Assembly (NCBI GenBank): GCA_021234155.1
Contig: JAJEKV010000021.1
Coordinates: 12,153,760-12,217,759, forward strand
Direction of reading: 5' to 3'
Source of the DNA: Isoetes taiwanensis
Taxonomy: Eukaryota > Streptophyta > Lycopodiopsida > Isoetales > Isoetaceae
Length of the DNA stretch: 64,000 bases
Positions 22,340-34,920 of the stretch are shown here, piece by piece. The first letter of the stretch is position 1; each line of letters opens with the position of its first letter. Below the pieces are notes generated by a model. That model saw nothing but the letters and a program-made list of their open reading frames with translations, did not search any database and was not told where the DNA came from. Made by a program: the position numbers and the translations under genes.

Positions 22340-23112
22340 CGTTTTTGCTTCTCTCCACCAACCGGATATGTCTTCCTCCCCGTTAAGCCCGACCTCGGCC
22401 CGCGATATCCTTTTCATCGGCTTTTCAATCTTCCCTGCCCTCCGGTTCTCCCCTTGCCATCTTTGGCTTCGTCCGCCGCCTCGTCATGCCCGCCCTCCTC
22501 GCGCTTTTTGCCTCTTCTTCCCCATCCGTGCGTTCCATCATTACTCGGTTTTACGCCCCCCCGCCTTTTCGTCCCTAGCTTTCGGGCCGCCCTCATTCTC
22601 CTTTCGCCAGCGGCTTTTTGCGCATCTCAGAGGCCACGGCTTTGAATTGCCGCGACTTATCCTTCTCTCACATTGCGTCGAGATTTTTATCAGGTCGGTC
22701 CAAGAGATCGACTTGCGGGGGCCACACCATTTCGCTAGCTTCGTTTGCCCTCCCTCGCTGCCCGGTCACTATTCTTCCAGCGTCTTATTTAGATAGGTCG
22801 CTACCCTCTCTTGGACCCTCCCCTCCCGTGACCCCTTTTTCGCTAACCAGAGTCCACTGCGCCCTCTATCCTATCACGGCACGGCTTCGTTCTTGGTGGC
22901 CGGCGGTGTTTGCTGCGATCGGCTTAGACCAGCTCGGTATGGGACACATTAAAACAAATCGTGGGGGCGCTTCAGCGGCAGCATCTCGAGGGTTTCTCCG
23001 GACAGCGGCTCGCGCACGGACGATGGCGTTAAACCGTCACACTCTCGCTATGTCTTTGCATGATTTCGAGTCATCACACGGAGGTCTCCAGCGGCTTGGG
23101 CCTTTAGATTGA
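22340..23112 (+). pseudogene. DIRS tyrosine recombinase (YR)
   Basis: The integrase-equivalent of DIRS elements. The first catalytic arginine lies in LRISEATALNCRDLSF at about 22615-22665, the usual G-L-L/R-R-I-S-E type helix. The H-x-x-R box is represented near 22943-22990 by HIKTNRGGASAAASRG, where one or two codons appear altered relative to the usual HSLRRGGA form. The C-terminal nucleophilic Tyr could not be assigned. The frame ends at a stop (23110-23112) 19 bp before repeat B1. No retroviral-type integrase motif is present. Confidence 0.8.
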
Positions 23113-23130
23113 AGTTCTCTGGCTGGTCGG

Positions 23131-23305
23131 CGGTTTGGTGTGCATTCGCGAGTCCCTTACGAGAATGGCATCGTCAGCCGTCCGGATCGGCGATGCAGGG
23201 AAGAGGCGAAACTGCTATATGAGCGTCATTCGGTTAGTAGCGGGTTATCGGCGTTCTTCTCCACGGCGGCCAGTTCTCCCATCTTTGCCTTTGACTCCCT
23301 CCTCA
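23131..23305 (+). repeat. DIRS B1-A2 composite repeat
   Basis: B1 (23131-23167) reads CGGTTTGGTGTGCATTCGCG then AGTCCCTTACGAGAATG, and A2 begins within its last bases. B1 and A2 abut exactly at AATG. This is the internal circular-junction copy that serves as template for regenerating both ends in PAT-like and Ngaro elements. Confidence 0.85.
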
Positions 23306-23403
23306 CCCCCCATAGGTTGTTCCCGGGTTTTGTTACATTGTTTTGTTTCATTTAAGTTGTTGTTACACTGCGGGTGCATGTTATTTTCCACCTTTGGAGG
23401 TCA

Positions 23404-23620
23404 TCACGAGAACTTTATATATCTATTTTATCTGGTCCACCCACAGGGTGATGCGGCTGCGTATATATGTATTTTTTAACTTGGTCCACCCATGGGGTGA
23501 TCGCCGCTTTTTCATGTCTACATATATCTATTTTTTATCCGGTCCACCCTCGGTGATCTTGCCGCTTATATATCTATATGTATATTTTTTCATCTGGACC
23601 ACCCTTTTGGGGTGATGCTT
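23404..23620 (+). repeat. Minisatellite in DIRS right arm, four units of about 55-60 bp
   Basis: Four successive units share TATATATCTATTTT or TATATATGTATTTTTT followed by GGTCCACCC or GGACCACCC and GGTGATG(C/A). The units differ by small indels. Confidence 0.75.
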
Positions 23621-23907
23621 CTTGTTTCATGTTGTTATGGTGTTATTCCAAAGGGGTTGATCCACCTTCAAAGCGATGCGGGTTTATTAGATTTGTCACC
23701 ACATGATCTACTCCACACACGTGTCCTTTTGCAAGGTGGGTTGGTTCCATCGGATATTTTTTGGTCTAACCTATGACGGGTGCTTGCTTATGGTTTTCTT
23801 CGGGTCCTTAGACATCTCGCGCACTCAAGTCCGGGTGATCCAGCTCTAGCGTGCTCCTTGGCTATGGTTGCAGGCAGCTTATGAGGGGGTGGGGACGGTT
23901 TCTCATT

Positions 23908-23957
23908 AGGGTTTTCCTCGAAAACCCGAAAGGGCGGGGTTTTTCATCCCGATGAGA
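23908..23957 (+). other. Conserved GTTTTC-CTCG-AAAAC hairpin in DIRS right arm
   Basis: GGGTTTTCCTCGAAAACCC is a perfect 7-bp stem with a 5-nt loop. It is followed by GAAAGGGCGGGGTTTTT, whose GGGGTTTT can pair alternatively with the AAAACCC strand. Very similar blocks occur in family A LINE 3' UTRs at about 175, 9309, 40769 and 43759. Confidence 0.7.
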
Positions 23958-24107
23958 AGGTGTCACCACTAGCCTCGTCTTGTCTTGCCTATGTATTATA
24001 TTTATGAGGGGGGCTCGACGTTGTTCCTATGGTCAGCCCCCCACTGACTACATTTTTTTGAACTGCTGTAAACTGCTGCTGTGATGAATGAAAAGCCCTA
24101 TCTATGC

Positions 24108-24143
24108 CGGTTTGGTGTGCATTGCGAGTCCCTTACCAGAATG
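24108..24143 (+). repeat. DIRS split direct repeat B2 (right terminus)
   Basis: CGGTTTGGTGTGCATTGCGA then GTCCCTTACCAGAATG repeats B1 with two small differences and marks the right end of the element. Confidence 0.85.
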
Positions 24144-24813
24144 AATTTTTTCGACTCAATAGACCTATTAATCTACTTCATATTTCAACTTAATCGACCC
24201 ATTCAAGGTCTCCCCTGTATAGATTTATCTGCAAGAAGATTTGGATCAATCTACAGGAAGTTCGTTGAAGAAGCCATGTTGTAGAAGCTAGATGTAAAAG
24301 CCCAATTCTTAAAACAACCCAGTTTGCATAAATCGTGTATGCATAAGCTCTGTTGTTTGAAAAAGCCTGTGTGTACAAACAGGGCTTCTATTATTGGGGA
24401 TTTTTCATGGCACAATGGAAATAAAGATTGGGTTAATGAATCGACTGAAAATGATTAGAAACAACAACGAAATGGAAAATTTTGAAGCAACAACTCATTT
24501 TACGCTCTCGAAAATTCAGAGCCTTTGCCATATCGCCGCCTCGACTCTGCCATACCCTCATGCCATAGCCACCTCCGGCTTTACCCCCTCATTTCGACAT
24601 AGCCCCTTCATCTCTAGAAATATGCTTCTTTTTAATAACTTTAGCCATAGCCATCTTTCCATAGTCATCCACCATAGCCGCCCACCATAGCCCATCCACC
24701 ACCAACTGGCTTTCGCCAGAAGAGGGGTAAAAAAAAGGATCCAAAAACAAAATTCGAGCCGGCTTTTGTTAACAATTTTCTTTTCCTTTAACGGCCTTTT
24801 GTTAAGCATTGAG
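24144..24813. other. Spacer, nothing recognised
   Basis: AT-rich DNA followed by a stretch (24520-24715) with repeated CATAGCC/CACC words. No gene is supported. Confidence 0.35.
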
Positions 24814-24893
24814 AGATAATTATCTCTCGTGGTATCTCATGCTATACTGTATAAAAATTATCTCTCGCCATATAGCACGAGAGATAAAAAACT
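24814..24893. repeat. Small foldback around TTATCTCTCG
   Basis: GATAATTATCTCTCGTGGTAT at the left and ATATAGCACGAGAGATAA at the right are imperfect inverted copies, with a third inverted GAGAGATAATTATCTCTC palindrome at the left edge. It could be a tiny MITE remnant. Confidence 0.45.
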
Positions 24894-24908
24894 TTGAAGC
24901 ATGTGGCC

Positions 24909-24948
24909 GGCGAGAGAGAGAGAGAGGGAGAGGGAGAGGGAGAGGGAG
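24909..24948. repeat. (GA)n/(GGGAGA)n tract
   Basis: A purine tract of GA then GGGAGA units directly abutting the tandem tail of the next LINE. Confidence 0.9.
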
Positions 24949-25232
24949 AAATGAAATGAAATGAAATGAAATGTTTATTAGTCACGTCTGCACTTGACCA
25001 CCGGGTCTATGAGCCGCATTAAATGGCTACATTCAAAATTATAGAAAAATTCATCCAATGCATCCTCAGACATGAATGCAGTGGACTCTCCATCCTCTTC
25101 TTCACTCATGGTATTAATTTTGTTTGAAACATTTAAAACATGTTTTCTCCTATCCGAACCTCCCTTATAAATTTGCACGTATCATGCCCGTAGATCAAAA
25201 AATCTACTAAAGTAGATACATTAATGCCATAC

Positions 25233-26076
25233 TTACCTCATTATATGTCTATAAGATGGGCATCCTATAAGCACATGATGTTCATCTTCAACCACCTCAC
25301 AAATCACACATTTTACACAAAGATCTAATTTCATGAGGGATATCATTCCATCGACCAATCTCCACCCCAAGCCGATGGGAGCTAAGCCGCATTCTACTAA
25401 TTCCATATCTAAGCTTAAGCGATACCCCTTAACGGTACTTACCCTCTTGCATGCTAGGGTTAATATATTGCATATAAAATGTTTTTTTTTTTTTTTTTTT
25501 ACTTCTAGGACCCTCATCAGCTTACTAATAACATGCTCATATACCCATGTTCTAATGTCGTAATGATTCTCACTTAGATCTTGTATGTTTATCCCCCATT
25601 TTCCCATCCATGCTTCAATGCCGATACCGACCTTGATCTTTTGTTTGTTCTAGAGCTAACCGCGAAAAGCTATCATTAGCCATTTCAAACCGTTATCTTA
25701 TAAAGATACGTAAGCACTGCGCATAAAGCTTCGCCTCTAAAAGCATCAATCCACATTCCACTTTGCATCATGTCATCACAGTTTTGTGCTTTAACCCCCA
25801 ATTCAAATCTCGAAACTTTTTTTGAACTTTTTCTATTTTCTTCCATGTGTCAGCTGCTAGCCCTGGGCCCCATACTTCACATCCATACAATAGTACTGTT
25901 TGAACAAGCACTTTGTAGAGCATTCTCTTTATGTCGAATTTCCATATCTCTGCCTTATTACTTCTGCGTTGCATACTATACAAGGCTTTCAATGCCGCAT
26001 TCACCCTATGCTCTGCCGCTTCATTCCAGCTGGGGCTCTTATCAACCTCCACTCCGAGATACTTATATGTATTCAC
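25233..26076 (-). pseudogene. LINE B ORF2 C-terminal part with zinc-binding motif
   Basis: Minus-strand reading gives YKYLGVEVDKSPSWNEAAEH, LKALYSMQRRSNKAEIWKF and VQTVLLYGCEVWGPGL (26076-25830), then after a frame break DIRTWVYEHVISKLMRV and a zinc-ribbon-like CVICEVVEDEHHVLIGC (about 25320-25265). This is the usual non-LTR C-terminal domain thought to contact nucleic acid during target-primed reverse transcription. Confidence 0.75.
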
Positions 26077-26181
26077 AAATTTCTATTTGTTTCTCTTCAT
26101 AATAAAAATTGAGATGATCCACTTTATTAGCACCAAAAACAATTATCTTGGTTTTGGCTAAATTCCCCCTCGCATTCCTTC

Positions 26182-26600
26182 TCAAAGACAAAATTGTGAT
26201 AAGGCTTTCAAATGACGCTGCATTCCTATAATTGAACGCGATAGGATAACCACATCATCTGCATATAATAGTAGCATTATCACATGCCCATACAAGGAAG
26301 TTCCATCCCCACCATGAATTTCTATCCAATCCTCTAACTGGTCAATAAACAATCCGAATAATGTAGGTGACAACGGACACCCTTGCTTGACTCCCAAGTT
26401 GCTTTCCACTACTTCTTTACAAGTCTCCAAGTATGGGAAAGACAATTGTATCAGAACCTTCTCATATAGTATCTTAACAATATGTCTAATTTCTTCTGGT
26501 ACTCCAATCATATCCATTCTATACCACAGATTATTTCTATCAAAGGCTTTAGCAAAATCCACAAAGCGCATATAATGGTTTTCTTTTACCTGTAACTGAA
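26182..26600 (-). pseudogene. LINE B reverse transcriptase core
   Basis: Minus-strand motifs in order are FVDFAKAFDRNNLWYRM, LGVKQGCPLSPTLFGLFID and LLYADDVVILS (YADD at about 26266-26254). All three catalytic aspartates are present in a clean 129-codon frame, unusual in this otherwise broken copy. These are diagnostic for non-LTR RT. Confidence 0.9.
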
Positions 26601-26714
26601 TCTACCATGGCACGCAAAGTGACCAGGTGATCTATTGTAAATCTTTTGGGTCTAAATCCAGCTTGCCCTATGGCTCTAGCATTATGTTCTTCTGCCCACA
26701 TACTAAGCTTATTG

Positions 26715-27130
26715 TTTAACATGGTAGTGTGTCACAAGATTGCTCTTTGGATGCAAATATTATTATGCCAAGTACATAAGCGTATTTTTTGCCAAATGTT
26801 CTTGGCATGACGGATGTTGAGTACCTCATGTTCACGTAAGAAAGATCTTGAGCATGGTCTTAGCAAACTAGCAAATGGGAAGGTCTGCGGACATATTAGG
26901 CTTGGTAGCGAGAAATGTTTAAATGGGCGGGTGAATCGGTCTGAGATGCTCTATTGCAACTATTTAATATGGCGATTACATGAGGGATTCCCGAAGGCAA
27001 AATGAACAGGTTATCCCCCTCAGATAAAAGCGGGGAGATGTTAACGACCAGGTAATTATAGGATGATTATGGTTAGTAGCCTCTTTGCTAAATTGTTTGC
27101 CGAGGGTTTAAGTCCTGTTCCAAAATTGTT
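26715..27130 (+). mobile_element. Nested LINE family A fragment
   Basis: Opposite orientation to the host LINE. It encodes LSKLANGKV, LHEGFPKAK and MVSSLFAKLF, matching the pre-RT region of the family A copy at 41.8-42.05 kb (RRLANGKAPG, LQEGFPL, VRCLQNY). It splits the linker between endonuclease and RT of the family B element, so it inserted later. Neither terminal hairpin nor tail is present. Confidence 0.65.
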
Positions 27131-28341
27131 TTGGGTTTAGATGCCACTCCTCTACCATGGCATCTTTGTCTCTCGATATATATATCTTTTCTTTTTTAGC
27201 CTTGGTAAGATTCACATATTCTCTTTTTAGCCGTTCTCTTTCATGGCCTCTGGCATCCTTAAATGCATCCCTCTTAATTTTACAGTCAGCATCAAACCAG
27301 CCATTGCAAGGAAGCCCTTTTAGTTTCCTGTGTGAGTCAAAAGTCTCATTAGTAGCGTCAAGAACAAGCTTAGCAATTTCTTCCGTAAGCTTATCAGTGT
27401 CAAGGGGTCAAATCTTCCCAATTGTCTTCTCTTCACATAGTTTTTCATACATATCAGCCTTCTTGTATCGCATACAGATTTTTAGTCTTTTGTGGGGTGT
27501 AACCTTTTTTAGTATACATTGTTCAATGCATATAGTAACTATTCTTGCGCATGGTGCATTATCTTTGATAATGATTCCCCAATGTGCAAGTCAACCATTT
27601 GTTCTACGAAATGTGTTTTGCTAACACCCGGATCCACTACGCTAGCATTCCTGCAAGTAAATCTACCAGAGTCTGGGAACTTAAATATGCCATTATACAC
27701 TACTAAATCCAAGCCACTACACATATTGAGCACATGATTGCCTTGAGGTGTCGGCCATCTTGTTTTATCCCCGGTATTTCTTTTCCAACCGCAGCTTATT
27801 GACTTCCTTGTCACTTAGCATCTCCATCCATATAGGTTCACCATCTATGCTCGCAATCGCTGCTTGCTTATTGGCAATTCGTCCGTTAAAATCACCCATT
27901 AACAATATTTCCCCTTGCTGCATCAAAGACACTGCATCTTGCTCCAATTTAAAGAAAGGATCATCTCTGTCAATAACCTCGCATTATATCTTTGGAGAAT
28001 CACGTGGGGAAAATAGCAGACCAAAGAACAAATATTTTCCCCTTCAAACCCTGTATCTCAACCCATACATGCTGCATAGATCCGTAGTTTGGCACTAGCT
28101 TAATCATTTGTTGCATTTCCTGTCTAACATAACATGCTATCCCGCCATGACCTTTCAATCTCCATCCCTTATGATGCCATACAGAATGGATCAGACTAAA
28201 ACCATCAATATTTGGTAATCCCTTTTCCTCATTTTCACATGTTTCCGGAAAGAAAATAACATCAATAGATTCTAATAGAAAACTTACAACATCAATCTTA
28301 AATTGATGATCGTGTTGATATTCCAAAGACATAATTCTCAA
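27131..28341 (-). pseudogene. LINE B APE-type endonuclease and linker
   Basis: Minus-strand pieces are ESIDVIFFPETCENEEKG (the metal-binding Glu box), GGIACYVRQEM, VWVEIQGLKGKIFVLW, GEILLMGDFNGRIANKQ (GDFN box near 27900), VLNMCSGLDLVVYNG and FTCRNASVVD. Together these identify an apurinic-like endonuclease domain of a non-LTR retrotransposon. The linker reads LKGLPCNGWFDADCKIKR near 27300. Frame changes occur between boxes. Confidence 0.85.
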
Positions 28342-28344
28342 GTC

Positions 28345-30350
<2,006 letters not shown>

Positions 30351-31099
30351 GCTAGAGAGCATTTAGGACGATCTCATTATATACCTGTACCGCAGAGAGA
30401 TGTAACAGCGTCAAGCCAAATACAAGTTCAAGCAAATGGTACAGAAGGTGAGGTACTACCAAGAGCTTCTGCACATTGGCAAGCTCATGCACAACATATG
30501 AACTTGGCTATACATCGAAGTTATGTGATGTGCTGGTGGAGTGAGAGATACACGTATTGTCAAATTCCTTTGCTCAACGTCCAGCAAGATGGATTATGTT
30601 GCAACAAAGGGAAATAGTGTTGTTGCCATCTTTACCCCCCTTGCCTATGGCACTATACAACATGTACAACATGCAAGAGTTTGTTGAATTAACAAGAAAA
30701 GCAAACAAAGTATTACCTTCGATTATTGCTTGGGTAAGTGGCGATTCATAAATTTAGATTTTTCTTAAATTCAGGTAACTATTATGGGGCCTAAGATATC
30801 ATCGACTCTGACTCAAATGAAGCAGGACATCCAATACATTGGTATATCTACGATGAATCTGAATGATACATAGAAGCCCAAAACCAAAGAGTTCCATTTC
30901 AATGGATTGGGATTATCTGTTCAATTCTTAACCAAATTAATCCATTTATTCAAAACCTTCGAACCATGGGAAGCATGCATTTACCATCAGCATACATCAC
31001 TATCCAAGGAGTGGTTGTAAGCAATGAAATTGCAGCCATTGCAGATGCCAATAACACGGCTGATGTTGCTCCTCCGGATCGCTTGGTTTTGAGTTCATA

Positions 31100-32830
31100 A
31101 TGAAGGGAGCCAACCTTCATAAACATTCTCGACCCTATGTATGAATCGCTCAATATCCGCTTTTTTTTCCGCATGGCACAATTGATTGGGGGCTTGGAAA
31201 TGAACATGGTCTTACGCAATTGCAATGGTATAGGACTAGATTATTGCATGAAGAATGATTCGTTCAATTGGATCGTCTGTATGGAGAGTATTTGGTCGAT
31301 ATGTATTCGAGGATTGAGGATGCTCGATTAAACTATTTCAAGAGCGCCTACCTTTCAGCAATAGAAGGGTGCAATATGATGAGGACTATTCAAGAGAGAG
31401 AATGATGACCCGAGAAAGACATAGTCTTGGCCTCTTCATTCTTGGGGTGTGAAAGGTGGTGCTCCATGCAAGTGGGCGATGCATTGGCCCTATCTAGAGA
31501 AAAGGTCATCCAATATTGTTTGTCACTATGACCACAAATGCAGTTGGCCGAAAATAAGAGCGACACTTAGGCTTTCCACGAGATAAGTGATCGGTTAAAA
31601 GAGATTCTTCATAAATTCTTTCAACATATATCATATATGATAACTGTCATAAAATTTCAAAAATGTAGATTGCCACACGCCCGTCATTTTTTGCGTACTG
31701 AACCCGATATACCAATTGAAGGCATCGATGACATCATTTCTGCTGAACTGCCTATGGATCCAGTGCTTCGAGCGAAGGTTCAAAAATTCATAGGTGCTCT
31801 TCAAACAACACTCACTATTGTTATAAGTACCCAAAGGATGTCAATACAATGACACATCTTGATTCAAAAGGTTACGTGCGGTATAGAAGGAGGAGTATAG
31901 ACGATGCATGGGTGGTACCATATAATGCCTTTCTCCTTCAGGAATTAGATTGTCACATTATGGTGGACATTGCATCCATAGTCCATGTATTCTCCTACCT
32001 TTATAGTTATTATAAGGGATTTGACAATGCCAATTTTCATGTAACCCAAGAAAGGCATTCGATTTCCGTGCCATCATCATTAAGCAATCACCATGAAGAG
32101 GCTAGGGAACCTTCATCAAGCATCAATGATCAAAGAGGCAGTACTAAGGGCAACCATCAGGTAGTATATCATCAGAACAAGCTCCTAGATGTCCTTCTAG
32201 GGATGAAATAAACGATTACTTGAGGGCATGTTATTTATCAGCAACAGAGTCTGCATGGCGAGTGATGTCATATGATATAACGAATAAATCTCCTGCCGTC
32301 AAATTTTTACCCCTGCATCTGCCATACCTGAACACGAAGTCGTTGCTAGATCGGTATTTCTTACGTCCCGTGGTGCCCAAGTTTGATGCTTTCACGTACA
32401 TTCAGTATCATGAACAATATACATTGATCATATACAATCCATCGTTAGCGATCGAGTCTGGAACTTATATAGAACAAGAGCGAGAGGGTTTCACGACGAA
32501 CATAGTGAGAAAAGAGTGCGACAACCAATACTATGTAGGATACGATTATTACTACCTCGAGTTGGAAAGGCATTCTATCTTAGACAAATCATGTTGCACC
32601 GCTCTGCAAGAACGTGGGATGAGTTGAATGTCGTTAATGAACAACACCATGAAACGTATCAACAGGCCACAGAAGCAGAGGGATTACTCGCGGCACACAA
32701 TGAAGCATCTTTAGTTATGGAAGAAGCGGTTTCTTTATCGTTAAATCCTACACAACTCCAATTTCTTTTTGCTAAGTTGTTACTCGATCAAGGTCCAGCA
32801 ATTGAGTTGTGGACTAGATTTTGAATACCA
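31100..32830 (+). pseudogene. Helitron Rep (HUH endonuclease) region
   Basis: Diagnostic pieces in order are DPMYESLNI, LYGEYLVDMYSRIEDARL, VTMTTNASWPKIRATL, the HUH-like box FQKCRLPHARHFLRTE (31660-31710, normally LPHAHIL, here with one extra residue), DDIISAELPMDPVLRAK, DDAWVVPYNAFLLQELDCHI and the Tyr box SYLYSYYKGFDN (normally YLYKYIYKG). Further on are YLRACYLSATESAWRVMSY, FLPLHLPYLN and LNVVNEQHHETYQQATEAEG, the region between Rep and helicase. Frame changes are frequent; the frames at 31849-32211 and 32220-32627 are the cleanest. Confidence 0.85.
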
Positions 32831-34250
32831 ATGAGTGTCGACCTACTCGATGAATATCCAGATAATGAGAGGACCGCCTTCAACGAAACACTTTATCTAA
32901 TCAATAATATTTTGACACAATATAATACCAATATCATGGCATTCGGTCTTCAATTGCAACCTCGTCTTGGAAGAGAAGTCATGCATGAGTTGCAAAAGTT
33001 TTTCGACCACAAGACATATTTAAGCACTGCGATGCAAATGGCGTGTATAATGAATAATGACCAGAAGTACAGCTTCATTTATGGATGGTTGGAATTACCA
33101 CAAAGCAACCAACCTATTTTTATCCATGGAAAAGTAGGCAGAGGGAAAACATTCCTTATGGATTGCATATGCCTGTCCATATGAGGCAATTGGGGGATAG
33201 TGCTCCCGTGCGGTACGACAGAATTAGTAGGTCGACAGTATCCAGCAGGGCGGACACACACTCACACTTTCAAATTCCCATGGAAGAAAACAATGCAGGA
33301 CTTCGTTCGATGATAGAACATAATTTTGGAGCAGCAGACATGCTCATTGCAGCTAAGATTATCATCTGGGATGAATTTCCATAGAAAGTGTTGATTATCT
33401 ATTACCTTGTTGTGGGGAACAATCTTCCATTTGGAGGCAAACATTGTATTGGTGGAGACTTTAGGCGAGGTTTCTCCTATTGTGAAAGGAGGGGAAAAGA
33501 ATTGCAACCTACAATGCATCCATAAAGTCATATTTGCTATGGCAAAGTTTTCATGTATTGAGGTTAGAAGAAGCGAACCGCATCTGAGAGGACCCAGAGT
33601 TAATGCGGTTTTGTCGATCGCATAAGAGAGGATTGGGAGCAATCTACGGTTTAAGCTAGATGTGTTCGATATAACTCTTTGATGTAGCGATCACGATTGA
33701 ATTTTTGTATCCTTCCAACCTCCATCCATAACATCAGATTTTCTTAATAACTTCATACATTATGGGATACCCATGAACTCAAGCTTAAGGTAGGGGCTAT
33801 ATGTCACATTATGAAACGACTAGATATAGAAAAAGACCTTGTGAAAAATCCGAGAGTTACGGTTGTATTAATGCACGAAGCGTTTGTAATGGTTAAGGTA
33901 CTGGATGAAGCATTCGAAGATGATGCATGTGTATACCCGATTTCTAGAACTGATTTCTTCTATCAACCGGAGAACCGGCCTTGGACCATGCACAGGCGAC
34001 GACTACCTCCTCAATTGTCTTACTCGACCACCGTCAATAGTTGCCAATGACTGACATTGGATCGCATTGTTTGTCATCGACTTGCGTACTGAAGTATTCA
34101 TACATGGCGGTTGTTACCACCGCGGTGCTTACTCGCATCGCGGAAGAGGCGGGGCGTCTTGATTCTCCTCTCATCGAGAAGCGCGACAAGATCAGCGAGG
34201 AATATCGTTTATAAAAAGAACTGCTTTTATGGTACGATACGTTTTTCTTA
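32831..34250 (+). pseudogene. Helitron PIF1-like helicase region
   Basis: An SF1B helicase. A clean frame (32831-33184) covers the N-terminal helicase lobe and Walker A box IFIHGKVGRGKTFLMD. After a shift, FQIPMEENNAG and LIAAKIIIWDEFP give Walker B. NLPFGGKHCIGGDFRRG matches PFGGK.ILGGDFRQ (motif III). The C-terminal lobe appears at 33778-34050 as LKLKVGAICHIMKRLDIEKD, VYPISRTDFFY and RRRLPPQLSYSTTVNSCQ. The last recognisable piece is DLRTEVFIHG then ARNIVYK near 34075-34215. Confidence 0.85.
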
Positions 34251-34638
34251 GCACTCATTTGTTCGAGTCACACAAGGAGTGCAGTTATTTAGATTAACAC
34301 AGAGGAAGTCAATAAGGTACGCTCTCTCCATCTTTCATATCCTTCGTCTGGTCATATGTTTTTTTTTTTTAATATAACGCGTTTGCTTAATCTTCCTCTA
34401 TACAGGTCACGTAGAAAATTATAAGGAAGTGGATTTCAAATAAGGTATGTCCTCTCTGCCCATGCAAGAGAATGATAAGGAACTGGACTTCCAATCAGTT
34501 CTGTCCTCTTTGGCTTTCATGGATACCACCATCTGCCTATATGATTAGTGTGTTGTCGGATAACCATGAGATTTCCCTTATCCATATTTTGTCAAACTGA
34601 TAAAATAGATGTATAAAAGAAATATAATAGAAACAATA

Positions 34639-34920
34639 TCCATCAGCGATGATGGCACAGTGGTAAAAAATTGGTTATGGGGCGAACCCAAGCCCGGGCT
34701 CAAAACCCAATTGACTATTATCGGTTGGTTCATAAATTAAAAAAATATCCATCGCATTGGCAGCTTAGTGTTCAAGCCATTGGTTATAAGCAACCCCTAC
34801 CCAAGCTCAAAACCCACTGATTATCATTGGGTGACTCAAAAAAATATCCATCAGTGGCGATCCTAGTGGTCAAGCCATTGGTAATAGACAACCCCAACCC
34901 AGGCTCAAAACCCATTGGAT
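34639..34920 (+). repeat. Three tandem tRNA-like SINE heads
   Basis: Three units of about 100, 98 and 75 bp start with ATATCCATC. The first contains a perfect A-box consensus TGGCACAGTGGT (34653-34664) and a B-box-like GGGCTCAAAACCC (34695-34707). Units 2 and 3 have CAAGCCATTGGTWATARRCA and CAAGCTCAAAACCCA or CAGGCTCAAAACCCA at the same spacing. Units 1 and 2 end in A-rich linkers (TAAAAAAA, CAAAAAA). This is a tRNA-derived SINE head amplified in tandem, not three tRNA genes, since no acceptor or anticodon stems form. Confidence 0.65.

Larger units (their letters stand above)
15831..24143 (+). mobile_element. DIRS-order (PAT-like) tyrosine-recombinase retrotransposon
   Basis: An 8.3-kb element defined by split direct repeats in the order A1 (15831-15974), coding region, B1 (23131-23167), A2 (23165-23305), B2 (24108-24143). 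That arrangement is known from PAT-like and Ngaro members of the DIRS order, which insert by tyrosine recombinase and make no target-site duplication. Inside, on the plus strand and in this order, are gag-like frames, a reverse transcriptase with YMDD, RNase H, the adjoining conserved domain and a tyrosine recombinase. All frames carry stops or shifts, so the copy is dead. The plus strand is strikingly pyrimidine-rich and A-poor. The outer and internal repeat junctions all contain AATG, the likely recombination core. Confidence 0.85.

Noticed and set aside
34251-34300. Helitron 3' terminus with hairpin
   Set aside because: A hairpin GCACTC/GAGTGC is present, but no clear CTRR follows, so the terminus was not annotated as a separate feature.
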